A DNA stretch of 7,991 bases from Desulfobacterales bacterium (GTDB lineage Bacteria; Desulfobacterota; Desulfobacteria; Desulfobacterales; Desulfobacteraceae). The DNA lies in contig JAKSBB010001230.1 of the NCBI GenBank assembly GCA_022361315.1, positions 1 through 7,991 on the forward strand. The letters are read 5' to 3'. Shown piece by piece: positions 1-5,364 of this stretch; the first letter of the stretch is position 1; each line of letters begins with the position of its first letter. The notes below the pieces were generated by a model. That model ran no database searches and was not told the DNA's origin. It saw nothing but the letters and a program-made list of their open reading frames with translations. Both the position numbers and the translations under genes were made by a program.

Positions 1-81
1 ACCTGCGATGTGAATCCTTGACTTCTTTATGGTGATACTTTCCAAGAATGAACATAATCAATAGCATAGAAATTATGCGGG

Positions 82-158
82 TGTGAATAGTTTTTTGGCG
101 GTATAAGCTAAATTGAATAGCGATTTAAATAGATGTGAGTAGTTTTTTTGCCGGTATC
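82..158 (+). repeat. Imperfect 24-bp direct repeat, two copies 52 bp apart
   Basis: Copy 1 (82-105) reads TGTGAATAG, six T, GGCGGTATA. Copy 2 (134-157) reads TGTGAGTAG, seven T, GCCGGTAT. They differ by two substitutions and one extra T. A much weaker third resemblance starts at TGTGAAT 9-15. The 52-bp spacing is close to five helical turns, so paired operator sites for a regulator of the scaffold gene are one reading. A leftover tandem duplication is another. No protein family can be assigned to the sites. Confidence 0.5.
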
Positions 159-160
159 AG

Positions 161-188
161 TTGCAAGCCAGCGGATTATCCTTAGTAT
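161..188 (+). promoter_or_regulatory. Weak candidate sigma70 promoter for the Fe-S scaffold gene
   Basis: TTGCAA (161-166) and TAGTAT (183-188) are 16 bp apart, each matching four of six consensus bases. A start near 195 would give a leader of about 50 nt before the ATG at 246 and would exclude the TTG at 192 as an initiation codon. The match is modest and could be chance in AT-rich DNA. Confidence 0.25.
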
Positions 189-245
189 ACGTTGGATCAT
201 ACAGGCATATGCATGCAAACAGGACTATATTTTAAGGATACAATT

Positions 246-644
246 ATGGGGCAACAGGACAAGAGCAAATTTGATTTCTGGAACGATCACTCGGTGGCAT
301 TTCTTGAAATGTCCATGAAACGGGACTACCAGGAAACGGTTCATCAGGCAGACGGCTACGGTACGGCACAGCGGGAGTGCGGCGATACCATCATGTTTTT
401 TCTGATGGCCGACGGATATCAAATTACGGCGATCTCCTATGATATTAAAGGATGCATCTATACCCACGCCTGTGCCAATACAATCATCCATCTGGCCAAA
501 GATAAGGATATACGGGAGGTGTTAACCATTCGGGAGGCGGATATCATTGAATACCTTGAAACCCTGCCGGAAAAGGAACACCATTGTGCTACGCTCGCCC
601 TGAAAGCATTTAGGCAGGCGGTCGAATCCCTGAAAACCACTTGA
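246..644 (+). CDS. IscU/NifU-N-like iron-sulfur cluster assembly scaffold protein
   Basis: A 132-residue protein of the size of IscU-type scaffolds, which build nascent [2Fe-2S]/[4Fe-4S] clusters from cysteine-desulfurase sulfur and pass them to apoproteins in the cytoplasm. The three family cysteines are all present in order: Cys45 in Cys-Gly-Asp (with the Asp47 that aids cluster release), Cys70 after Gly69, and Cys114 in His-His-Cys. An extra Cys76 lies near the second ligand. The N-terminal part (residues 9-33) is the usual amphipathic helix region. The frame is open from a TTG at 192, but the ATG at 246 has AAGGA seven bases upstream and fits the family start, so I chose it. No cysteine desulfurase, ferredoxin or HscA/HscB-type gene is adjacent, so its sulfur donor is not visible here. 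The J-domain gene at 2556 does not look like HscB. Family assignment is confident; the specific pathway is not. Confidence 0.82.
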   Translation: MGQQDKSKFDFWNDHSVAFLEMSMKRDYQETVHQADGYGTAQRECGDTIMFFLMADGYQITAISYDIKGCIYTHACANTIIHLAKDKDIREVLTIREADIIEYLETLPEKEHHCATLALKAFRQAVESLKTT

Positions 645-672
645 ACTGCTTGGGTCAGATTCCGTCCGCTGA

Positions 673-710
673 ATGTACGATCAGAGTCCGGCCAACCGCT
701 GATCGTACAT
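673..710. terminator. 12-bp perfect inverted repeat between convergent genes, spanning a stop codon
   Basis: ATGTACGATCAG (673-684) and CTGATCGTACAT (699-710) are exact reverse complements around a 14-nt loop. The structure covers the last codons and the TGA (681-683) of the minus-strand DUF89-like gene and begins 28 nt beyond the scaffold gene's stop. It could form a hairpin at the 3' ends of both convergent transcripts. Neither side is followed by a T tract, so it is not a canonical intrinsic terminator. A 3'-end stabilising hairpin or a Rho-associated structure is also possible. Confidence 0.45.
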
Positions 711-2426
711 GGATCCCACACCGTATTCATCCCTGCGCATAAATTTGTCCAGTGACGGGCCGATAAGCTGCATTTCCGTGTTCTTCTTCTGAACATCCTG
801 GGCGATCCGCATCTCTTTGGTGCACCCCGTGCTGTAGGTGGCGTCCTTTCCAATCCATTCCGGCGGTACTTTTCGGTTCATCAGGGAAAAGCTTTCTGCG
901 ATGTCGTCTGCGGTCTGGAACCGCCAGATGTCGATATAGCCGCTCCGCTGTACAATCTCCCACATGTACATGAGGTCATCCGCATCCATACCGGGTTCAT
1001 AGTACAGGGACGGGTTGATGATAAACAGGTCTGAGGACTGCTTGTGCATATGATCAATGAAAACGCCCATGATCCGCTTTGCCACATCTATTTTTCCGGG
1101 GATAGAGCCGATGATACCGCTGTAAAACATCACCGTCATATGTTTGGATTTAGCCGACTTCATCTGGTGAATAATCCGGCCGGCTTTTTCTTCAAGGTCC
1201 GTATGGCTGAAATTGATGAAATCCGGATGCCTGGGTTTGAAGGTGATATTCAATCCCTCATCTTCCTCGCTGATGTTGATGATATCCCGGGTGAACCTGA
1301 AATGGCTGTGGATCAGCCGGTTTTTTTGCTCCTGTCCCCTGGAGACCACACAATCCACTTCTTTGAATATCCGTGAGAAGGTGGTGGATACCAGCAGCAA
1401 ATTTAAAGTTTCCTGGGTGCCGTCGGATACCACATACAGGTTTTCATCCTGCTTCATGCGCTGAACCAGCCTGTTTTTACCAATGGCTTTCTCATGAATG
1501 AACTGGGCAGTTTCCAACGCCTTTTTCAGCACAGGATCTGTCCGGATGTCGTGAAGAGATACTTTTTCAAAGAAAGGCATTTCCTTCACTGCCAGGATAA
1601 TCACATGGCCCAGGCCGGCAAGAAATTTGGCAATCTGAATGTCCACCACTGCATCGCCCGCCTCATCCAGAAGCCAGAGGATTTTTGCCTTCGGTTTGTG
1701 AATCAGATCCATCAGTTCAGAAAGTCCGTTGCCGGTGAAAGGTGTTTTAAACAATTGTTTAATGCCGTTCTGGGACGGTACTTTAAAATTTTCATCCCGC
1801 CAGAGCCGGCCGGCTGCCAGAAGACTGAGCAGGCGTTTAAACTCAATTTCCTTTATACGTTCCCTTAGTTCGGTGAGGCCGATATCTTCGATATTGTCAA
1901 TGGTTCCGTTTATATGATTCAGGGACTTGTTGAACGTCTCCGATACCAGCAGGCGTCTGGCACGCTGGTTCTCTTCCCGTTTACGGCCGGCATAGGGGTC
2001 TTCGATGTGGGTGCGGCTCAGGAAAATTTTGTATAGCCGTTTCTCTAATCGCGAGGGAATAAGCAGCCGGCTTTCAATCTCGTGCTCATATTTGATTCGG
2101 ATGAGGCCGGTGAGGAAATTCCGTTCATATTCAGAGTCCGTGAATTCATCCACAAGACGGACAATCTTATCGTACACTTCTCTGTAACGTGCCAGTAGAA
2201 AACGGCCGCTTTTTCTGGACATGATGGCGGTGAACATGCGGTCCGAACAGGGGAAGAAACGTTCTTCATCCTCGGGGAAAACCATGAACTCCACCTGCTC
2301 CTTGCTGCCCACTTTGGCAGGGTAGGCAAAGGGGTCGATATGGTTTTCCAGGAAAAATGCAGTAAACCAGGCATCCTGGTCAGGGTCATTTCCAAGTGAG
2401 ACCGGGGTATAATCAATTGCTGTCAT
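681..2426 (-). CDS. DUF89/ARMT1-like domain protein (putative metal-dependent phosphatase), 581 aa
   Basis: The central region (about residues 247-370) resembles the DUF89/ARMT1 damage-control phosphatase fold, whose known members are metal-dependent phosphatases acting on sugar phosphates and damaged metabolites. The support is a hydrophobic strand leading into Asp-Glu-Ala-Gly-Asp (254-258) and Asp262, where the family has Asp-Asn-Ala-Gly-Glu followed by Asp. Further on come Asp293, a Ser-Asp-Gly stretch at 334-336 and Ser-Arg-Gly-Gln (362-365), resembling the family's Lys-Gly-Gln segment. The expected Asn is Glu255 here, so activity cannot be assumed. Residues 1-245 are charged and mostly helical. 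Residues 400-581 form a further unrecognised region rich in aromatic residues. I see no signal peptide or membrane helix. The ATG is preceded by TAAGGAGG (complement of 2431-2438) four bases away, and a strong promoter lies upstream. The gene appears monocistronic. The reading frame is certain; the family call is moderate. Confidence 0.6.
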   Translation of the reverse strand: MTAIDYTPVSLGNDPDQDAWFTAFFLENHIDPFAYPAKVGSKEQVEFMVFPEDEERFFPCSDRMFTAIMSRKSGRFLLARYREVYDKIVRLVDEFTDSEYERNFLTGLIRIKYEHEIESRLLIPSRLEKRLYKIFLSRTHIEDPYAGRKREENQRARRLLVSETFNKSLNHINGTIDNIEDIGLTELRERIKEIEFKRLLSLLAAGRLWRDENFKVPSQNGIKQLFKTPFTGNGLSELMDLIHKPKAKILWLLDEAGDAVVDIQIAKFLAGLGHVIILAVKEMPFFEKVSLHDIRTDPVLKKALETAQFIHEKAIGKNRLVQRMKQDENLYVVSDGTQETLNLLLVSTTFSRIFKEVDCVVSRGQEQKNRLIHSHFRFTRDIINISEEDEGLNITFKPRHPDFINFSHTDLEEKAGRIIHQMKSAKSKHMTVMFYSGIIGSIPGKIDVAKRIMGVFIDHMHKQSSDLFIINPSLYYEPGMDADDLMYMWEIVQRSGYIDIWRFQTADDIAESFSLMNRKVPPEWIGKDATYSTGCTKEMRIAQDVQKKNTEMQLIGPSLDKFMRRDEYGVGSMYDQRLAGL

Positions 2427-2430
2427 GACA

Positions 2431-2438
2431 CCTCCTTA
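2431..2438 (-). promoter_or_regulatory. Strong Shine-Dalgarno of the DUF89-like gene
   Basis: On the minus strand TAAGGAGG sits four bases before the ATG at 2426. It is a full-length anti-SD match and fixes the start codon. Confidence 0.85.
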
Positions 2439-2451
2439 GAAGTCGCGTGTT

Positions 2452-2464
2452 CCGGTATTACCGG
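2452..2464. promoter_or_regulatory. Palindrome CCGGTA-T-TACCGG at the DUF89-like gene's transcription start
   Basis: A perfect 6+1+6 inverted repeat. From the promoter at 2470-2498 the minus-strand transcript should start near 2463, so the palindrome would occupy roughly +1 to +12. That is a typical repressor position. With a single-base centre it is a poor RNA hairpin, which favours a dimeric DNA-binding protein. No regulator is identifiable. Confidence 0.4.
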
Positions 2465-2469
2465 GCGAA

Positions 2470-2498
2470 ATAGTAGCACTTCACTCTGGCTTTTTCAA
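2470..2498 (-). promoter_or_regulatory. Near-consensus sigma70 promoter for the DUF89-like gene
   Basis: Read on the minus strand: TTGAAA (complement of 2493-2498), exactly 17 bp, then TACTAT (complement of 2470-2475). The expected start is near 2463, giving a leader of about 37 nt up to the ATG at 2426. The spacing and both hexamers are good. Confidence 0.7.
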
Positions 2499-2519
2499 TT
2501 GAATCTACTCCGCAGGGGC

Positions 2520-2549
2520 TTGACGAAGTATTCCCCACGGGCGTATGGT
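2520..2549 (+). promoter_or_regulatory. Candidate promoter for the J-domain gene, possibly leaderless
   Basis: TTGACG (2520-2525) and TATGGT (2544-2549) are 18 bp apart; the -35 is good and the -10 fair. The predicted start falls at about 2556, on the ATG itself. That would explain why the only purine-rich SD-like run, GGAG at 2551-2554, is too close to the ATG to act as a normal ribosome binding site. This is a weak inference; the real start codon or promoter may lie elsewhere. Confidence 0.3.
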
Positions 2550-2555
2550 CGGAGA

Positions 2556-3173
2556 ATGGATAAACAGACCGCCATGAAAATCTTAGGCCTGTCTTCAGAG
2601 GCCAGCGCTGCTGACGCCAAGGCCGCTTACCGGTCCCTTGCTAAAACTCACCATCCTGACCGGTATGCCGGTGATGTCCGTAAGGCCCGCGATGCGGAAA
2701 ACCGGATGAAGGAGATCAACGGGGCGTTTAAATTTATCTCGCCTCATTTAGCTGACCGCCCACCCGATAAAACGGTAACCAAGCCGTCATCCACATCGTC
2801 CGTATCCGATTTTTTTTCTAACGTATCCCGGCATTTCAGGGCAGGAACCGCCAGGGCCGGAAAAAGAAACGCGCCGTCCCGGAATAAATCCACCGCTCCA
2901 AAAAAAGTGAGGAAGCAAAAGCCCCGGCCGGCAAAACCTGTCTTTAATGCTTTTCTGAAAAATGCCGCACCCGAAATGCCCCATGACTCGCCGAATTTAG
3001 TGCCCGGAAAGCCGTCCGGACGGCCTGCTGTCAACGCCTATCAAAATTACCGCCGCTACATGGCACTTAAAAAGAAGGTGCAGGCGCAGCGGCGCAGATC
3101 AAAGAATATGGGAATCGGAAGGGTGGAATCCATTTCCCCGGTCCAGCGGGTTAAACCGGTGGGGGAAGATTGA
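2556..3173 (+). CDS. Small J-domain (DnaJ-like, class C) co-chaperone
   Basis: A 205-residue protein with an N-terminal J domain (about 3-62). Helix II leads into His33-Pro34-Asp35, the tripeptide that stimulates the ATPase of DnaK/Hsp70. Helix III ends near residue 62. There is no Gly/Phe region, zinc-finger (CxxCxGxG) domain or DnaJ C-terminal substrate domain, so it is a class C J protein. Residues 66-155 are a low-complexity linker rich in Pro, Ser, Lys and Arg. The C-terminus has a basic cluster (about 165-184, with Lys171-173 and Arg179-181). A basic tail suggests binding to nucleic acid, ribosome or membrane, but this is inference. The frame stays open back to TTG codons at 2499 and 2520. 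I chose the ATG because the J domain begins right there. Neighbours are divergent on the left and convergent on the right, so it is probably monocistronic. Confidence 0.8.
   Translation: MDKQTAMKILGLSSEASAADAKAAYRSLAKTHHPDRYAGDVRKARDAENRMKEINGAFKFISPHLADRPPDKTVTKPSSTSSVSDFFSNVSRHFRAGTARAGKRNAPSRNKSTAPKKVRKQKPRPAKPVFNAFLKNAAPEMPHDSPNLVPGKPSGRPAVNAYQNYRRYMALKKKVQAQRRRSKNMGIGRVESISPVQRVKPVGED
3011..3024. repeat. 14-bp perfect palindrome in the J-domain gene
   Basis: GCCGTCCGGACGGC is its own reverse complement and lies in the linker-coding part of the gene (Lys-Pro-Ser-Gly-Arg-Pro). It has no loop, so it is more natural as a DNA site than as an RNA hairpin. It may be chance in GC-rich codons. 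Confidence 0.5.
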
Positions 3174-3179
3174 TACGGT

Positions 3180-3695
3180 TTAGTTAAACGGAATGGCCAC
3201 AATAGGGTTCCCGGTTTTAAGATCCACCAGCCGGACGCCTGACGGGTCAATCCAGCCATAGGTTGCCAGCTGGTTTCTGGGATGGGTGATGCTGCCCGGA
3301 TTTATGAATATGGTGCCGTCCTTTTCCTCCAGATGGCAAAGGTGGGTGTGTCCCTGAATGATGATATCTGCGCTGCAGCCGGCCGGTACCGGCCGGTGAC
3401 CGTGATGGATGAAGACGGATTTACCGAATGCATGGAATGTCTTTTCACGGTCGTACCCCGGACAGAAGCCTGAGACATCACAATTCCCATAGACATAATA
3501 AAAGGGGTGGGGGAATTGTTTCAGATCGGAACGGATATCTTCAGGCCGGAAATCCGGATGACCGTAGTGGCCGTAACGGGTGTCGAACAGATCTCCGGCC
3601 ACAGCCAGCCCGTCTTTTTCACCTAAAAGTGCGCGAACCGTCAGCCAGGTGCTGAGGCTGCCGTGAATGTCTGCCGTCACCAGAATCCGTTCCAC
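3180..3695 (-). CDS. YfcE/MJ0936-type metallophosphoesterase
   Basis: A 171-residue cytoplasmic phosphodiesterase of the calcineurin-like superfamily; family members use two metal ions and hydrolyse phosphodiesters, often tested with bis-pNPP. Nearly all metal-ligand motifs are present: Asp9-x-His11, Gly34-Asp35, Gly70-Asn71-Cys-Asp73, His98-Gly-His100, Gly115-His116-Thr-His118 and the family's Asn-Pro-Gly-Ser (132-135). The open frame extends to an ATG at 3749, but that overlaps the upstream protease gene by 53 nt. The GTG at 3695 has AAGGGGG six bases before it and begins right at the first beta strand, so I chose it. It starts one nucleotide after the protease stop, which implies translational coupling. 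The natural substrate is not shown. The gene contains an 18-bp palindrome (3379-3396), in frame and encoding Arg-Pro-Val-Pro-Ala-Gly. Its stop is 6 nt from that of the convergent J-domain gene. Confidence 0.85.
   Translation of the reverse strand: MERILVTADIHGSLSTWLTVRALLGEKDGLAVAGDLFDTRYGHYGHPDFRPEDIRSDLKQFPHPFYYVYGNCDVSGFCPGYDREKTFHAFGKSVFIHHGHRPVPAGCSADIIIQGHTHLCHLEEKDGTIFINPGSITHPRNQLATYGWIDPSGVRLVDLKTGNPIVAIPFN
3379..3396. repeat. 18-bp perfect palindrome inside the phosphodiesterase gene
   Basis: CCGGCCGGTACCGGCCGG is its own reverse complement, with two CCGGCCGG blocks around GTAC. It falls between the His-Gly-His and Gly-His-Thr-His motifs and does not break the frame. Recognition sequences of several restriction enzymes are nested in it (for example GGTACC and CGGCCG). 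Its function is unknown. Confidence 0.6.
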
Positions 3696-3696
3696 T

Positions 3697-4962
3697 TTAT
3701 TCCCCCTTATCGTTATCTTCCATTTGTTCCAGGGCGTACATCCGTTCAAGGGTGGGCGGATGAGAATAGTTCAGAAATACGTAAAACGGATGGGGGGTGA
3801 GGTTGGACAGGTTCTGAGCGCTCAGTTTTTTCAGAGCAGATATCAGAGCAGACGGTGTCCCGGTGGTATCCGCAGCAAACCGGTCTGCTTCATATTCATC
3901 ATTTCTGGAAAGTTTCTGAAGAGCCACAGAAATTAGCATATCCACCGGTGAAAACAGCAGGCTGAAGAAGACAAGCCCGGCATACACGGATGGGGTGGTC
4001 ACGGAAAAGGCGGTAAACAGACTTTCCTGGGATATACAAAGGGAAAGCAGATAAAATATGATTCCCATCTGGGTAATGCCCAGAATCAGCCGGTTGCGGA
4101 TATGTTTTTTCTTAAAATGTCCCATTTCATGGGCCAGTACAGCCACAAGTTCCCGGGTGTCGAGGGCTTGAATCAGGGTGTCAAAGAGAACAATGCGCCG
4201 GTTATTTCCAAAGCCGGTAAAAAAAGCGTTGGCCTTTGCACTCCGTTTTGAGCCGTCCATGACAAAAATCTGAGACAGGGGAAAATCAATGGACCGTGCG
4301 TAGCTGAACAGTGCCTCCTTGAGGGTGCCCTCTTCAAGTGGGGTAAATTTGTTGAACAACGGCATGATCCAGGTGGGAACGATATACTGAACGACTATCA
4401 AGATAACGGTTGTGGCGATCCAGCAGTAGAGCCAGGCCAGGTTGCCTGCCGAATTAAAAAACCAGAGAATTGCCGACAGTAGTGTCGCCCCGAGGACGGT
4501 ACCTAAAATTATGGCTTTTATCGTATCCAGAACAAAGAGTCGCGGGGTGGTTTTGTTGAACCCGAAACGCGCTTCAATAATAAATGTACTGTATATGGAA
4601 AAGGGCAGGGATATCAAAAACTTCAGTCCGGCCAGAGTGCCGATGAAGCAAAGCCCCGATATCACCGGGCCGAATCCAAGGCCGCGGATGAATTGGTCCA
4701 TAAAACCGAAAGCCCCACTGAACCAGAACACCAGCAGAACCACCAGATCCACCGTTGACGTGATGACACCGAATCGCGTCGTCTCTTTCAGATAATGTTG
4801 GGATTGAGTATACCGGTCTGCATCGTATACATCGGAAAAAGACCGGGGCAGGGCAGGGGATAAATTGCCAATGTTCAGGAAATCAGCCAGAAGATTTGCC
4901 CCATATCCGCCTAAAACGGCGATCAGGATGATGGCGGTGATCAATTGGTCAGAGATGAACAT
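3697..4962 (-). CDS. Ste24-like M48 family integral membrane metalloprotease
   Basis: A 421-residue membrane zinc protease close to the Ste24/CAAX protease 1 branch (M48A). The active site is His278-Glu-Met-Gly-His282, and the third zinc ligand is Glu356 in Glu-Tyr-Glu-Ala-Asp. The family's Asn-Ala-Phe-Phe-Thr-Gly segment (245-250) and a C-terminal His-Pro-Pro (about 401-403) are present. I count about seven hydrophobic helices (roughly 6-26, 68-88, 100-121, 146-168, 176-197, 290-310, 325-348), which matches Ste24 and not HtpX, which has about four. Bacterial members lack prenylated a-factor substrates and are generally linked to membrane protein quality control, so a housekeeping role is inferred. 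The frame opens with a TTG at 4968 and an ATG at 4962; neither has a good SD, so I prefer the ATG. It lies 22 nt downstream of the IHF-like gene and one nucleotide upstream of the phosphodiesterase gene. Confidence 0.88.
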   Translation of the reverse strand: MFISDQLITAIILIAVLGGYGANLLADFLNIGNLSPALPRSFSDVYDADRYTQSQHYLKETTRFGVITSTVDLVVLLVFWFSGAFGFMDQFIRGLGFGPVISGLCFIGTLAGLKFLISLPFSIYSTFIIEARFGFNKTTPRLFVLDTIKAIILGTVLGATLLSAILWFFNSAGNLAWLYCWIATTVILIVVQYIVPTWIMPLFNKFTPLEEGTLKEALFSYARSIDFPLSQIFVMDGSKRSAKANAFFTGFGNNRRIVLFDTLIQALDTRELVAVLAHEMGHFKKKHIRNRLILGITQMGIIFYLLSLCISQESLFTAFSVTTPSVYAGLVFFSLLFSPVDMLISVALQKLSRNDEYEADRFAADTTGTPSALISALKKLSAQNLSNLTPHPFYVFLNYSHPPTLERMYALEQMEDNDKGE

Positions 4963-4984
4963 TGGCAACCGGAATGGACGCGGA

Positions 4985-5266
4985 TCAGGTGTTAATCTGA
5001 TCGCGGAGTTTACCTGAACATTTGAAGGTTACAACGCGTCTGGCGGGCAGGATCATTTCTTCGTCAGTGGCGGGGTTTCTGCCTTTCCGCGCTTTTTTTT
5101 CATTGACGCAGAATTTACCGAAGCCGCTGATCATAATGTCTTCGCCGTTTTCGATGGTTTCCTTTATAATTTCAAGAAACTCCTCCATAACCTCGTAGGT
5201 CGTGGTTCTGGAAAGTTCTAATTTGTCTTGTATTCTTTCTGCAATGATGGTTTTGGTCAATGCCAT
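4985..5266 (-). CDS. Integration host factor / HU family DNA-binding protein, IHF-alpha-like
   Basis: A 93-residue protein of the bacterial DNA-bending family. It shows the N-terminal Ala-Leu-Thr-Lys (2-5), helices to about residue 40, the Ser-Gly-Phe-Gly turn (47-50), and the beta arm with Arg-Asn-Pro (63-65), whose Pro65 intercalates between base pairs. Ala-Arg-Arg-Val-Val-Thr-Phe (75-81) is most like IhfA, though a single-subunit homologue is possible. Such proteins work as dimers that bend DNA in promoters, recombination sites and the nucleoid. The frame opens 14 codons earlier at 5308, but the ATG at 5266 has AGGAG ten bases upstream (complement of 5277-5281) and matches the family length exactly. 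It is the first gene of the operon with the M48 protease and phosphodiesterase. Cys53 and Cys83 are present; I attach no role to them. Confidence 0.88.
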   Translation of the reverse strand: MALTKTIIAERIQDKLELSRTTTYEVMEEFLEIIKETIENGEDIMISGFGKFCVNEKKARKGRNPATDEEMILPARRVVTFKCSGKLRDQINT

Positions 5267-5283
5267 AAGATTTGTACTCCTGC

Positions 5284-5326
5284 AAGGCGCTAAAAAAGAT
5301 TCACTCAAAAAATTAAGGTGCTAAAA
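5284..5326 (-). repeat. Phased direct repeat TTTTAGC(G/A)CCTT around the IHF-like gene's promoter
   Basis: On the minus strand TTTTAGCACCTT (complement of 5315-5326) overlaps the promoter -10 and start region. TTTTAGCGCCTT (complement of 5284-5295) lies 31 bp further downstream in the leader. Eleven of twelve positions match. A 31-bp interval is about three helical turns, so both would face the same side of the DNA. A repressor site, including autoregulation by the encoded DNA-bending protein, is plausible but unproven. Confidence 0.45.
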
Positions 5327-5352
5327 TACTTTAAAACCCGGACCCTTGTCAA
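5323..5352 (-). promoter_or_regulatory. Sigma70-type promoter of the IHF-M48-phosphodiesterase operon
   Basis: On the minus strand a perfect TTGACA (complement of 5347-5352) is followed after 18 bp by TATTTT (complement of 5323-5328). The predicted start is near 5316, giving a leader of about 50 nt to the ATG at 5266. The -10 matches four of six bases and the spacer is one longer than ideal. Confidence 0.6.
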
Positions 5353-5364
5353 GTATGGGATGCA

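Larger units (their letters stand above)
1..245. other. AT-rich leader region without a recognisable gene
   Basis: All frames I checked at the left edge stop quickly. The tail of an upstream plus-strand gene ending at TGA 19-21 is possible but cannot be judged from seven codons. The stretch is visibly richer in A+T than the genes. It contains the imperfect direct repeat at 82-105 and 134-157, and a short palindrome GGATTATCC at 173-181. It most likely serves as the promoter and regulatory region of the scaffold gene that begins at 246. Confidence 0.5.

Noticed and set aside
1..191. CRISPR or IS-end interpretation of the repeats
   Set aside because: There are only two clear copies with an indel, no regular spacers, no cas or transposase gene and no terminal inverted repeats.
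192..245. TTG at 192 as the start of the scaffold gene
   Set aside because: No SD precedes it, the added 18 residues do not resemble the family N-terminus, and the ATG at 246 has AAGGA at good spacing.
1494..1868. 124-codon plus-strand open frame inside the DUF89-like gene
   Set aside because: Antisense shadow with no ribosome binding site or family motif.
3174..3195. GTTTA-GT-TAAAC dyad between the convergent J-domain and phosphodiesterase genes as a terminator
   Set aside because: Five AT-rich base pairs with a two-base loop and no T tract are too weak for an intrinsic terminator.
3696..3749. ATG at 3749 as the start of the phosphodiesterase gene
   Set aside because: It would overlap the protease gene by 53 nt and add 18 non-family residues. 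The GTG at 3695 has a strong SD and starts at the family's first strand.
3697..4962. HtpX as the identity of the M48 protease
   Set aside because: About seven membrane helices, roughly 420 residues, and the segments around 245-250 and 400 fit the Ste24 branch; HtpX is shorter with about four helices.
5267..5308. Fourteen-codon N-terminal extension of the IHF-like protein
   Set aside because: The extension is not family-like and would begin beside the promoter -10. The ATG at 5266 has an SD and gives the standard length.
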